This document shows, in pieces, positions 15,614 through 22,935 of a DNA stretch of 25,340 nucleotides. The stretch is from the NCBI GenBank assembly GCA_002423105.1, contig DIUT01000067.1:1-25340 (forward strand), written 5' to 3'. The notes beneath the pieces are model-generated. The model was not told where the DNA came from. It saw only the letters and a list, made by a program, of their open reading frames with translations, and ran no database searches. Made by a program: the position numbers and the translations under genes. Within the stretch, counting starts at the first letter, position 1. Every line of letters starts with the position of its first letter. Source of the stretch: Geobacter sp. UBA6151. GTDB lineage: Bacteria; Desulfobacterota; Desulfuromonadia; Geobacterales; Pseudopelobacteraceae.

Positions 15614-16723
15614 CTACACCCCGACAGGTCCAAAGTGAAACGCGTAGTTGACGTGGCTGAGTATCAGCTTGTTTATGCAGCGCACGACCACCTTCTGTTC
15701 GGCTATCGGGTGGCCAAATAGAGCGAAGTTTGGAATTGATTTCGCCTGTTCGTATTCCCGCATTTGTGGAAAACGCCGATGAGATATTCCGTAAGCTGTT
15801 TCAAATGGCATTGTTCCCGTACGTAACAAGCTGAAGTACGAGGAGTAAATCACGCCGTCATAGCCTGCGGCATGCACCGCCTTGGCTATGTCGCGGCAAA
15901 TGTCATATGAGTGCTTGCCAGCTAGAAACAGCATATGTACTGCCATATCAAGGCTCTCAAATTCTGTGACATGCTCTTCTGAAAGCAAATATGAAAGATC
16001 AAGGAGCTTCAACGAACGCGTTGGCGAAAGTGTGGCTACGTAGAGTTCGTCTTCAGCGGTGACGCGACATTCATGGACACAAACCTCAAGGTCCTGCGAT
16101 CCGTACATAACTGGAAGATCTGCTGAATCCAAGCGTCCAGTGCCAATGAAAGCAGAAGGCGGCGTATCGTATTCCGCTTTATCGGCCGGCAAGTTGGGAT
16201 CTTTTCGAATGCGATAGAACAACTGATTTTCATCGAGAAAAACTGATGGATATTCGTCGAGGATTCGCTGAATGATGGCCTGACGAGATTGATCTTCCTG
16301 AAGTGCATTCAATGGTTCGACTTCACCGACCATCCATAAACGTGGACCATAATAAAAAAATCCAATCGTTAGCGTTTTGCTTATCAGCTCAATGTCCTTC
16401 TGGAACCAAGGTGCTGTCTTGATACTGCTTTGTCTTTGTTCATTGAACTGTACAAGCGGGGCTGCTCCATACTCACATTTTTGCAGCGTACCCCACACGA
16501 AGAACCTATGAGCAAGCGTAGCGGCTCTCTTCTTGGTCAGTTTTCGCCCTGACTTATCCCCGCAATTAGGACAAACACCATCCCCTGCTTCTCCGATTCT
16601 TTCAGCATCCAGTCTTAATCCTTGATCTGAAAAGCAGTTAGAGCACAAAACTATATATCGATCATAATTTTGCTTCTCCTTTCTGTCCGCGAAGAACTTA
16701 CCCATCCGGGTCAGCAGGCTCAT
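15614..16723 (-). CDS. RES-domain protein with N-terminal zinc-knuckle region
   Basis: This protein has 369 residues. Residues 20-60 carry two CxxC knuckles (C27/C30 and C51/C54), likely one zinc site. Residues 62-155 are a helical linker; RES proteins with an N-terminal HEPN-like region are known, and this may be one. From about 165 to 350 there is a RES domain: FYRIR (R171), GTGRLDS (R197), YGSQDLEVCVHECR (E219), and GYDGVIYSSY (S294/S295). RES toxins such as MbcT degrade NAD. No Xre/MbcA-type antitoxin gene is adjacent, which is unusual for a classical pair. AAGGAG lies 8 bases before the ATG. The gene is noticeably richer in A+T than its neighbours and sits next to mobile-element debris, which suggests acquisition by transfer. 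Confidence 0.85.
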   Translation of the reverse strand: MSLLTRMGKFFADRKEKQNYDRYIVLCSNCFSDQGLRLDAERIGEAGDGVCPNCGDKSGRKLTKKRAATLAHRFFVWGTLQKCEYGAAPLVQFNEQRQSSIKTAPWFQKDIELISKTLTIGFFYYGPRLWMVGEVEPLNALQEDQSRQAIIQRILDEYPSVFLDENQLFYRIRKDPNLPADKAEYDTPPSAFIGTGRLDSADLPVMYGSQDLEVCVHECRVTAEDELYVATLSPTRSLKLLDLSYLLSEEHVTEFESLDMAVHMLFLAGKHSYDICRDIAKAVHAAGYDGVIYSSYFSLLRTGTMPFETAYGISHRRFPQMREYEQAKSIPNFALFGHPIAEQKVVVRCINKLILSHVNYAFHFGPVGV

Positions 16724-16803
16724 CTGTTCGACTCCTTGCTACGGTATTAACTTTTCAATCTTGTAGTGGCCAACCAATATTTGATGCCAAGCGGCATATA
16801 CTA

Positions 16804-16956
16804 TTAGATGCATTTTTGCTTTGTCAGGGCATCCAATATTATATGCCTTTCCGGTTCCATGCCTTTTGTGTCGTGGTACAGATATACCATCTGCACCCCT
16901 GTTTCCTGAAAAGACGAAACAGCTTTCTTGTCTGCCTCACCCACCCACAGAACCAC
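16804..16956 (-). CDS. Possible 50-residue hypothetical protein (low confidence)
   Basis: A GTG-started frame gives a balanced, protein-like sequence including LWVGEADKKAVSSFQETGVQ and YLYHDTKGMEPERH, ending in a double stop (TAA TAG). There is no convincing ribosome binding site, and an in-frame stop lies just upstream of the GTG. It could be the tail of a decayed longer gene. I do not recognise the family. Confidence 0.25.
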   Translation of the reverse strand: MVLWVGEADKKAVSSFQETGVQMVYLYHDTKGMEPERHIILDALTKQKCI

Positions 16957-17068
16957 CCGGTTTTCAGATTTTTATATTTACCCCAAAACCGGCTGAAAGA
17001 AATTTTACATCAGCTTAACCGTTTGATATCAAACATAAAACAGCTAGTGTTTTTCGCTTTTTCCAATT

Positions 17069-17141
17069 CATGTAAAGAAACTTTACGCAGATTTTTCTCC
17101 ATTGATTCCAGTGTGTTGCGCGGCATGTAAAAAAACTTTAC
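17069..17141. repeat. Repeated 18-bp palindromic motif CATGTAAARAAACTTTAC
   Basis: Copies at 17069-17086 and 17124-17141 differ at one base and are 55 bp apart. Each holds an inverted repeat (GTAAAG-AAA-CTTTAC in the first). A weaker third copy, TGAAAGAAATTTTAC, ends at 17008. The arrangement resembles a cluster of protein-binding sites or iterons. Confidence 0.55.
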
Positions 17142-17147
17142 ACACTC

Positions 17148-17156
17148 TGTGGATAA
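17148..17156 (-). promoter_or_regulatory. Perfect DnaA box (TTATCCACA)
   Basis: TGTGGATAA on the + strand is the exact complement of the E. coli R1 DnaA box. It lies 7 bp after the second 18-bp motif in an AT-rich stretch. A single nine-base match can occur by chance. Confidence 0.4.
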
Positions 17157-17186
17157 CGAAAAACCCGCCGATGGGGGCGGGTTTTT
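17157..17186. terminator. Bidirectional terminator downstream of proC
   Basis: The stem AAACCCGCC (17161-17169) pairs with GGCGGGTTT (17176-17184), with a six-base loop and T-runs on both strands. It should end the hpnJ-hpnK-DMT-proC transcript about 130 bp after proC. Confidence 0.85.
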
Positions 17187-17311
17187 GAATAAGTGGTTCA
17201 ATTATGTTGTGGGGCTGTCGGTAGTGCATGACTCTTCCTGATGCCGTTGATGTGGCATTGAGATAACGCAGTACGCCCTGCTTGTCCAGCATTATTTCCG
17301 GGGAAGATATC

Positions 17312-18133
17312 CTACAGCAGCTTGATCCCCGCCAGATCCTTCGAGCGCTTCACCGCTGCATCCACCGCATCCATGATCAGGCCGTGAAAACGGCCGTTTT
17401 CCAGGGTATGCAGCGCCGCGATGGTGGTGCCGCCCGGTGAGGTGACCCGGTCGCGCAGTACCGCCGGATGCTCGCCGCTTTCCTGAATCAGTCTGGCTGA
17501 GCCCAGCACGGTCTGTACCGCCAGCCCCAGCGCTGTTTCTCGGGGTAGGCCGTTTTTAACTCCAGCGTCGGCCAGGGCTTCGATGAAGGAGAAGGCGTAG
17601 GCCGGTCCGCTGCCGGAGACGCCGGTGACAGCGTCCATCTGGCGTTCGTTGACGGTTACGACGGTGCCGACGGTGGCAAACAGGGCGCTGGCCAGTTCAA
17701 GGTCCTTGGCGTCGGCGCGCCGACCGGCGCAGATGGCGGTGGCGCCACTCTGGACCAGGGCCGGGGTGTTAGGCATGGCTCGTATGATGCGGATGCCGCT
17801 TTGCAGGGACTCTTCGATGGAAATGGTGGAAACACCGGCCATGATTGAAACGATCAACTTGTCCGGTGAAATCTTTCCGTCAAAGGCGGTGAGCACGCTG
17901 GCGGCAACCTGCGGTTTGACGGCAAGCACCACCAGATCGGAGGCGCTGACCGCTGCATTGTTGTCGTCAGTGGTTCTGACCTTGAGTGACCGGGAAAGCT
18001 CTGCACGGCGTTCCGCAAGCGGTTCTGAAACCAGAATTTTGTCCGGTTGCATGCCGCCCTCGACAAGCCCCTTGATGAGCGCTTCCGCCATGTTTCCGCC
18101 GCCGATAAAACCGATAGCCATGTCAAACAGCAT
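17312..18133 (-). CDS. proC: Pyrroline-5-carboxylate reductase ProC
   Basis: ProC catalyses the last step of proline synthesis, NAD(P)H reduction of pyrroline-5-carboxylate. The start is taken at ATG 18133 (273 residues), with GGAG 6 bases upstream, rather than the ATG at 18172, which lies inside the previous gene. The Rossmann motif is GFIGGGNMAEALIKGL. Family signatures follow: VLAVKPQ, IRAMPNTPALVQSGATAICA, and the C-terminal VSGSGPAYAFSFIEALADAG with DRVTSPGGTTIAAL. It is separated from the upstream DMT gene by a single base and is the last gene of the hpnJ operon. The reason for linking proline synthesis to hopanoid genes is not evident. Confidence 0.97.
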   Translation of the reverse strand: MLFDMAIGFIGGGNMAEALIKGLVEGGMQPDKILVSEPLAERRAELSRSLKVRTTDDNNAAVSASDLVVLAVKPQVAASVLTAFDGKISPDKLIVSIMAGVSTISIEESLQSGIRIIRAMPNTPALVQSGATAICAGRRADAKDLELASALFATVGTVVTVNERQMDAVTGVSGSGPAYAFSFIEALADAGVKNGLPRETALGLAVQTVLGSARLIQESGEHPAVLRDRVTSPGGTTIAALHTLENGRFHGLIMDAVDAAVKRSKDLAGIKLL

Positions 18134-18134
18134 A

Positions 18135-18575
18135 TTATACTCCTTTACTGGTAACAATCTGCGTTGAAGCATCTACTTCCGGAGAACTGTCCTTGTTTGC
18201 GGTGCTGCTCTTGGTGATCATAATCACGCCAACGCAGACCAGAGCGATGCCGACCCAGCGCAGCGGTGATATCTGCTCATGCAGCAGGTATTTGGCCAGA
18301 ATCGCCACCAACACATAGTTGAGCGCCTGCATCGGCAGGGCCACCGTCAGGTCTTCCCAGGAAAGCACCGCCAGCCATAGGAAGAAGAACAGCGCCAGCA
18401 TGGCGGTGCCAACCACGATCTTCCATTCGGACATGGCCCGGTAGGCCACTTCCAGGATGCCGCGCAGGTTCATGGTGGAGAGATCCCCCAACTGTTTCAT
18501 CCCCTTTGCCAGCAGGATGTCTCCCACGGTTCCAGCCGTAACGGCTATCATCATGATGATAATGGTTTTAAGCAT
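18135..18575 (-). CDS. Small EamA/DMT-family transporter (four membrane helices)
   Basis: This 146-residue protein has four hydrophobic helices: near the N-terminus (IIIMMIAVTAGTVGDILLA), then VVGTAMLALFFFLWLAVL, ALNYVLVAILAKYLL and VGIALVCVGVIMI. It corresponds to half of an EamA transporter, like SMR or ArnE/ArnF proteins, and would act as a dimer. The sequence LSWEDLTVALPMQALNYVLV followed by ISPLRWVGIALVCVGV is the usual EamA half. ATG 18575 is chosen because it overlaps the end of hpnK by 8 bp and a purine-rich GAGAGGA precedes it; the ATG at 18617 would lie well inside hpnK. Between hpnK and proC, it might move a lipid head group or hopanoid (inference from position and the ArnE/F analogy). 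Confidence 0.85.
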   Translation of the reverse strand: MLKTIIIMMIAVTAGTVGDILLAKGMKQLGDLSTMNLRGILEVAYRAMSEWKIVVGTAMLALFFFLWLAVLSWEDLTVALPMQALNYVLVAILAKYLLHEQISPLRWVGIALVCVGVIMITKSSTANKDSSPEVDASTQIVTSKGV

Positions 18576-19437
18576 GCATCTTTTCCTCTCCACGGTAATT
18601 ACACAGTGATATTCCAAGTTCTTGCAGCCGCTGCCGGACCTGCGGACTGGTCAGCGCCTGCAGTTCGTCTACGTGGCGATAGTCCGGCATCCGGCGGCTG
18701 ATTTCCGCATCCGGCAGGCAGCCGGGGTGAAAGTAGATTTCCGTCAGCCCCGGATCAAGGTGCTCCAGTATGGCCAGCAGATAGGCTTCCGTCATCCGGC
18801 CCGAATTGAGCAGGCCCTTGACTTCCGCGGCGCAGACGATGTTCAGGCGCTGCAGGTCCGGCTGCGCATGGTTGGACAGTGCCCCGAAAATCAGCCGTTC
18901 CACCGCCTTGCCTGCCACCCGGCTGCGGTCATGGGTCAGGTTGTGGCGCAGTCGCTCACGGGTGATTCTGAAGCTGGTGATGCCGTGCAGCGGCATCAGC
19001 TCCTGAAGCAACTCGAAAACCGTGGGATGCATCTGGATGTTCAGATGTCCGTCAATGTGGGAGAGCGGGAGGCCGGTTTCCTTGATTTTCAGTATCTGGG
19101 CTTCGATTTCGGCCCGCAGTTGTGCGCGGATAGCGCGATCAAAGAAAAGCCGCATACCGACGGCCACCGGATTGCCGGGGAAGCAGCCGTCAGCGCCCAG
19201 CAGGCCGGGTATCTGTTCCGGTGGTAGCACCGGCGTGCCTTGCACCAGGGTCAAATGCAGCCCAATTTGTAATCCGGGGTTGCGCCGCGCAATGTCAACT
19301 GCTTCGTCAAAGGCCCCGCCGCCGGACATAAGCGAAGCCTGGGTCAGGATGCCGTCCCGCCAGGCCAGTTCCACGGCCCGGTTGACCCCGGGGGAAAGCC
19401 CGAAGTCATCGGCATTGACGATCAGGCGTTTCAGCAT
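18568..19437 (-). CDS. hpnK: Hopanoid biosynthesis-associated deacetylase HpnK (YdjC/ChbG family)
   Basis: This 289-residue protein of the YdjC/ChbG carbohydrate deacetylase family begins MLKRLIVNADDFGLSPGVNR, with the metal-binding NADDFG motif. GLHLTLVQGTPVL and LPLSHIDGHLNIQMHP provide the metal histidines, and EIYFHPGC is near the C-terminus. With hpnJ directly upstream it is best read as HpnK, which removes the acetyl group from N-acetylglucosaminyl bacteriohopanetetrol to give the glucosamine form. Its start overlaps the hpnJ stop by 7 bp, and the DMT gene starts inside its last codons, so all three are translationally coupled. No hpnI or squalene-hopene cyclase gene is in the window. 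Confidence 0.92.
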   Translation of the reverse strand: MLKRLIVNADDFGLSPGVNRAVELAWRDGILTQASLMSGGGAFDEAVDIARRNPGLQIGLHLTLVQGTPVLPPEQIPGLLGADGCFPGNPVAVGMRLFFDRAIRAQLRAEIEAQILKIKETGLPLSHIDGHLNIQMHPTVFELLQELMPLHGITSFRITRERLRHNLTHDRSRVAGKAVERLIFGALSNHAQPDLQRLNIVCAAEVKGLLNSGRMTEAYLLAILEHLDPGLTEIYFHPGCLPDAEISRRMPDYRHVDELQALTSPQVRQRLQELGISLCNYRGEEKMHA

Positions 19438-20855
19438 GCCGCCTGGTTGCGCCGTTTGCGCATGTATTCCAGATACTGCTTGCCTTCTTTCAACAGCTTG
19501 CGCCGCTCTTCACCATCCACCAGCATCCGTCCAATGCTGCGCATGATGTATTTGGGCCGAAAGTAGAACTTGTCGTAAAACTCTTCCACGGAGTTGAAGA
19601 TTTCGGCGTTGGTGAGGTTCGGGTAGTTGATGACGCACTTCTGGTGGCCGGTGTCGTCGATGAAGTCGTCGGAGGCGATCCAACCCTGTTCTTTGGCCAT
19701 GGTGTAGAATTCAGTGCCGGGGTAGGGGGAGGCCAGGGAAGCTTGCAGGGAGTTCAGGTCAATCTGTTTGGCGAATTCAATGGTCTCGCGGATGGTTTCC
19801 CTGGTTTCGCCGGGCAGTCCCATGATAAAGGCACCGTGCACCGACAGTCCCAGGCTCTTGCAGTCTTTGGTGAACTTGATCGCCTGCTCCTTGGTGATGC
19901 CCTTCTTGATGTTCTTCAGAATCTGGTCGTTGCCGGTTTCATAGCCCACCACCACGTGGCGTAGACCAGCCTCGCGCATGATCTTCAGGGTTTCGTAGTC
20001 ACAGTTGGCCCTGGCGTTGATGGTCCAGGAGATGCCCAGCGGTTTCAGCAGGTTTGCCACCTGACGGGCATGCTCGCGGTTGGCGGTGAAGGTGTCGTCA
20101 TCAAAGGACAGCTCTCGCATCTCCGGGATGTTGTCCACGATCCACTTTACTTCCTCGTAGACATTCTGCGGGCTGCGGGTGCGCATCCGCTGGCCGGAAA
20201 AGGTCTGGGGCCAGAGGCAGTAGATGCACTTGGAGGGACAGCCGCGGCTGGAGTAAATGGAAACATAGGGGCTCTTGAAATGGGGGATCACATACTCGGA
20301 GATCGGCAGATCCCGCCGGTAGACCGGCGCCACAAAGGGCAGGGCGTCCAGGTCTTCAATAAGCGGGCGGTCCGGAGTGTGCATGGTTTTGTCGTCACGG
20401 ATGAAGCTGATGCCGTCAACCTTCTCCCAGTCGCGTCCTTCGCACAACTCCTTGGTGGAATAGTCGAATTCACCGCGGCAGACGATATCAATGATCCCTT
20501 TTCCGGCCTTCAGCGACTCCTCCGGCAGAACGGTGACGTGGGGACCGGTCAGCACGGTGACGATCCCCGGCTTGGCCTCCTTGATGCGGCGGGCGGTTTC
20601 TATGTCAATGGTCAGGGTGGGGGTGGAGGTGTACATCACCACCATATCAAAGCCCTTGGCGATCTCCAGACAGGCGTTCAGGTCAAGCTTCTGCACCGGC
20701 GCGTCAACCACCCGGGAGCCTTCGATCATGCCTGCGGGAAAACAGAGCCAGGTGGGGTACCAGAAGGAGGTGACCTCCCGTGAGGCCTGGTAGCGTGCCC
20801 CGGCGCCACCGTCAAAATCGTCGAATGTGGGCGGGTTCAGAAAAAGCGGTTTCAT
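19431..20855 (-). CDS. hpnJ: Hopanoid biosynthesis radical SAM protein HpnJ
   Basis: This 474-residue protein starts at ATG 20855, with AAGGAG 5 bases before it. A longer frame from 21164 runs back through a terminator and into the neighbouring gene, so it is discarded. The N-terminal third resembles a B12-binding domain (VVMYTSTPTLTIDIETARRI, VLTGPHVTVLPEESL). The radical SAM core has the cluster cysteines C206-x3-C210-x2-C213 (CPSKCIYC), then ELSFDDDTF and VVGYETGNDQILKNIKKG. HpnJ proteins act after HpnK, and literature links them to conversion of the glucosamine hopanoid head group into the cyclitol ether by ring contraction. It is the first gene of a four-gene operon. Confidence 0.93.
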   Translation of the reverse strand: MKPLFLNPPTFDDFDGGAGARYQASREVTSFWYPTWLCFPAGMIEGSRVVDAPVQKLDLNACLEIAKGFDMVVMYTSTPTLTIDIETARRIKEAKPGIVTVLTGPHVTVLPEESLKAGKGIIDIVCRGEFDYSTKELCEGRDWEKVDGISFIRDDKTMHTPDRPLIEDLDALPFVAPVYRRDLPISEYVIPHFKSPYVSIYSSRGCPSKCIYCLWPQTFSGQRMRTRSPQNVYEEVKWIVDNIPEMRELSFDDDTFTANREHARQVANLLKPLGISWTINARANCDYETLKIMREAGLRHVVVGYETGNDQILKNIKKGITKEQAIKFTKDCKSLGLSVHGAFIMGLPGETRETIRETIEFAKQIDLNSLQASLASPYPGTEFYTMAKEQGWIASDDFIDDTGHQKCVINYPNLTNAEIFNSVEEFYDKFYFRPKYIMRSIGRMLVDGEERRKLLKEGKQYLEYMRKRRNQAAC

Positions 20856-20886
20856 TACAACTCCTTGATAGTTCGTAAAAAAAATA

Positions 20887-20915
20887 AGAATATGGGGATG
20901 CAGCAGGAATGTCAA
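20887..20915 (-). promoter_or_regulatory. Sigma-70 promoter of the hpnJ operon
   Basis: On the - strand, a perfect TTGACA (20910-20915) is separated by 17 bp from TATTCT (20887-20892), 32 bp before the hpnJ ATG. This supports the short hpnJ start. Confidence 0.75.
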
Positions 20916-20936
20916 GAGTAGCGCCGGGAGGTCATG

Positions 20937-20964
20937 AAAAAAGGGCAGCCCCACGGCTGCCCTT
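20937..20964 (-). terminator. Terminator of the helix-hairpin-helix gene
   Basis: A 10-bp stem (AAGGGCAGCC at 20941-20950, complement at 20955-20964) has a 4-base loop and is followed on the - strand by six T. It lies 28 bp after the gene's stop and separates it from the hpnJ promoter. Confidence 0.92.
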
Positions 20965-20991
20965 TGTGGGGCGGGATGTGCTGCGGCAGGT

Positions 20992-21390
20992 CTACTTTTT
21001 CTTCGGTTCCGGCTTTGCCGCCGTGTTGTCTTTTTTGGGTTGCTTGGCGATGATACGGTCCTTGACCTTTTCATAAACCGGCTCCGGCAGCACCTTGCGG
21101 GAAACCAGCTGGGCCTTGTTGGCATAGGGCCGGTTGGAAATGATCTTGGCGGCTGTTGCGTCACCCAGGCCGGGAATCGCCTTTAATTGGGCATCGGAAG
21201 CGCTGTTGATGTCAACCAGCTCCTGTTTTTTAGCCTTCACGGCATCCACTACCTTGGCCGGTCCGGTTTTTGCCGGTGCCGATACAGCGCTCTTGGTAGC
21301 CGGTTTGGCCGGTTCGGCTGCAAAACCGCTGCTCAATGACAATGCCAGGGTGACTGCTGCGCAGCAGCTACTGATCAGAAACCGTTTCAT
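20992..21390 (-). CDS. Secreted helix-hairpin-helix (ComEA-like) protein
   Basis: This 132-residue protein has a signal peptide (MKRFLISSCCAAVTLALSLS, cut near GFAAEP), a linker rich in Ala, Lys and Pro, and one helix-hairpin-helix DNA-binding unit: LVDINSASDAQLKAIPGLGD followed by ATAAKIISNRPYANKAQLV. The tail is highly basic (KPEPKKK). The domain matches the ComEA type that binds DNA outside the cytoplasm, although such proteins are also widespread in non-competent bacteria. ATG 21390 is chosen since AAGGAG lies 8 bases upstream; the ATG at 21396 is only 2 bases from it. It is a single gene with its own promoter and terminator. Confidence 0.9.
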   Translation of the reverse strand: MKRFLISSCCAAVTLALSLSSGFAAEPAKPATKSAVSAPAKTGPAKVVDAVKAKKQELVDINSASDAQLKAIPGLGDATAAKIISNRPYANKAQLVSRKVLPEPVYEKVKDRIIAKQPKKDNTAAKPEPKKK

Positions 21391-21440
21391 GTTCATTGCT
21401 CCTTGTCATTAATGATTTCAGCTGCCTGTGAGGTGATCAG

Positions 21441-21469
21441 GTTGTAGCAGGAGGCCTCCGTGCTGTCAA
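21441..21469 (-). promoter_or_regulatory. Sigma-70 promoter of the helix-hairpin-helix gene
   Basis: On the - strand, TTGACA (21464-21469) and TACAAC (21441-21446) are 17 bp apart, about 50 bp upstream of the start codon. Confidence 0.6.
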
Positions 21470-21504
21470 CCTGCTAGCCGGTTTTCCTGGCAAACTATGG
21501 ACTG

Positions 21505-21519
21505 CTGCTTGACAAGCAG
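21505..21519. promoter_or_regulatory. Palindrome over a TTGACA box upstream of the MFS gene
   Basis: CTGCTTG-A-CAAGCAG is a perfect 7-bp inverted repeat around one base. It contains a + strand TTGACA (21509-21514), though the matching -10 (TTTTCT, 18 bp away) is poor. It could be an operator for the transporter gene that starts at 21580. Confidence 0.4.
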
Positions 21520-21579
21520 GTGAATTCTGGTGTTTTCTGCTCCTGCTTAACGTCAGATATTGCAGCAGGGGAGCGGGAA

Positions 21580-22836
21580 ATGAGCAAAACCGGTCATGGG
21601 GAACAGGTGCCAGGTCCATTGCAGGCGATCTTCAGTCTGCCGGTGATTGTGGCGGCATTGGGCTATTTCGTGGATATCTACGATCTGGTGCTGTTCAGTA
21701 TTGTGCGGGTACCCAGCCTGAAGGCCTTGGGGCTGTCCGGCAAGGAACTGGTGGACCAGGGGGTGTTTCTGCTGAACATGCAGATGGCCGGTATGTTGAT
21801 CGGCGGCATCATCTGGGGGGTGCTGGGGGACCGCAAAGGACGGCTCAAGATCATGTTCGGCTCCATCTTCCTCTATTCTGTGGCGAATCTGGCCAACGGC
21901 ATGGTGCAGTCCATAGAGGCCTATGCAGCGCTGCGCTTTGTTGCCGGCATAGGGTTGGCCGGTGAACTGGGTGCCGGTATCACGCTGGTCAGCGAGGTGC
22001 TGCACAAGAAAGTACGGGGCTACGGCACCATGGTTGTGGCGTCGGTGGGGGTTTCCGGCGCGATCCTGGCCAATATTGTTGCGCGCTCCTATGACTGGCG
22101 CACCGCTTTTTTCATCGGCGGCATACTGGGGCTTATGCTGCTGGCGTTGCGCTTCGGCGTTGCGGAGTCGGGCATGTTCAAGGGGATGGAGGAACGCACG
22201 CAGGTCAGCAAAGGTAATTTTCTGGCGCTCTTTACCAGTCGCGACCGCTTTGAGCGGTTCTTCCATGCCATCATGATCGGGCTGCCGTCCTGGTTTGTGG
22301 TTGGCGTGCTGATCACCTTTTCTCCTGAGTTTGCCAAAATGCTGGGAGTACAAGGAGCTGTTTCAGCCGGAAATGCGGTGATGTACTGTTATCTTGGCCT
22401 GGTGGCAGGTGACCTTGTCAGCGGATTGTTAAGTCAGGTGATGCAGAGCCGCAAAAAAGTCGTGCTGATCTTTCTGCTGCTGACCGTGGCCTCTGTCACC
22501 ATCTACTTCATGGCGACAGGCGTGTCGGAGCGGACATTCTACGCCATCTGCGCGCTGCTTGGATTTGGCATCGGGTACTGGGCCGTCTTCGTCACCATTG
22601 CCGCAGAGCAGTTCGGCACCAATCTGCGGGCCACCGTGGCCACCTCGGTACCCAACTTTGTGCGCGGCATGACGGTACCGATCACCACCCTGTTTCTGTT
22701 TTTGCGCAATCAGTTCGGTCTGCAACATGGAGCCATAATAGTCGGGGTGCTGACGTTGTCCATTGCGCTCTTCTCCCTCTGGCGTCTGCAGGAAACCTTT
22801 CACAAGGATCTGGATTATTTCGAGGAATTTCTGTAG
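21580..22836 (+). CDS. Major facilitator superfamily transporter
   Basis: This 418-residue protein has about 12 hydrophobic helices in two halves. The MFS signature between helices 2 and 3 is GVLGDRKGRLKIMFG (the GxxxDRxGR pattern), and LRFVAGIGLAGELGAGITLV in the helix 4-5 region is typical of metabolite/proton symporters of the sugar and organic-acid type. The second half contains the related but weaker motif around LSQVMQSRKKVVLIF. The substrate cannot be inferred. ATG 21580 is preferred over the frame's earlier ATG at 21520 because a purine-rich GGGGAGCGGG precedes it and the extra residues are not membrane-like. It is transcribed alone, with a palindrome near its promoter. Confidence 0.92.
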   Translation: MSKTGHGEQVPGPLQAIFSLPVIVAALGYFVDIYDLVLFSIVRVPSLKALGLSGKELVDQGVFLLNMQMAGMLIGGIIWGVLGDRKGRLKIMFGSIFLYSVANLANGMVQSIEAYAALRFVAGIGLAGELGAGITLVSEVLHKKVRGYGTMVVASVGVSGAILANIVARSYDWRTAFFIGGILGLMLLALRFGVAESGMFKGMEERTQVSKGNFLALFTSRDRFERFFHAIMIGLPSWFVVGVLITFSPEFAKMLGVQGAVSAGNAVMYCYLGLVAGDLVSGLLSQVMQSRKKVVLIFLLLTVASVTIYFMATGVSERTFYAICALLGFGIGYWAVFVTIAAEQFGTNLRATVATSVPNFVRGMTVPITTLFLFLRNQFGLQHGAIIVGVLTLSIALFSLWRLQETFHKDLDYFEEFL

Positions 22837-22935
22837 GAGCGGATGCTGTCCGGCGCTTGCCCCTTGCCGACAGCGGGGCCGCCATGCTATAGATATACGG
22901 CTTCAGGATTTTTACTCGGAGAGGAAAAGACAGAC

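Larger units (their letters stand above)
16724..17311. other. AT-rich intergenic region with repeats, a DnaA box and a possible mini-ORF
   Basis: No confident gene is seen in these 588 bases. Directly upstream of the RES gene is a palindrome, ATGCC-AAGC-GGCAT (16784-16797), a possible operator. A 50-codon frame lies on the - strand at 16804-16956. Copies of the motif GTAAARAAACTTTAC lie around 17000-17141, followed by a perfect DnaA box and a terminator. Open frames on the + strand here have no ribosome binding sites and look like chance. Confidence 0.5.

Noticed and set aside
15594..15642. Inverted repeat CACTTTG/CAAAGTG at the end of the RES gene, considered as an integron attC site
   Set aside because: No GTTRRRY/RYYYAAC core sites and no integrase; part of it is RES coding sequence.
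16816..17130. 104-codon + strand frame in the AT-rich intergenic region
   Set aside because: No ribosome binding site, odd composition (many Phe, Leu, His), and it crosses the repeated palindromes.
17083..17292. 69-codon - strand frame downstream of proC
   Set aside because: It reads straight through the terminator hairpin and the DnaA box and lacks a convincing start, although its first 30 residues look somewhat protein-like.
20070..20783. 237-codon open frame on the + strand opposite hpnJ
   Set aside because: Antisense to a clear radical SAM gene with all cluster cysteines, and no start signals.
21553..22353. 266-codon open frame on the - strand opposite the MFS gene
   Set aside because: His/Gln-rich shadow of a transporter gene with clear MFS motifs.
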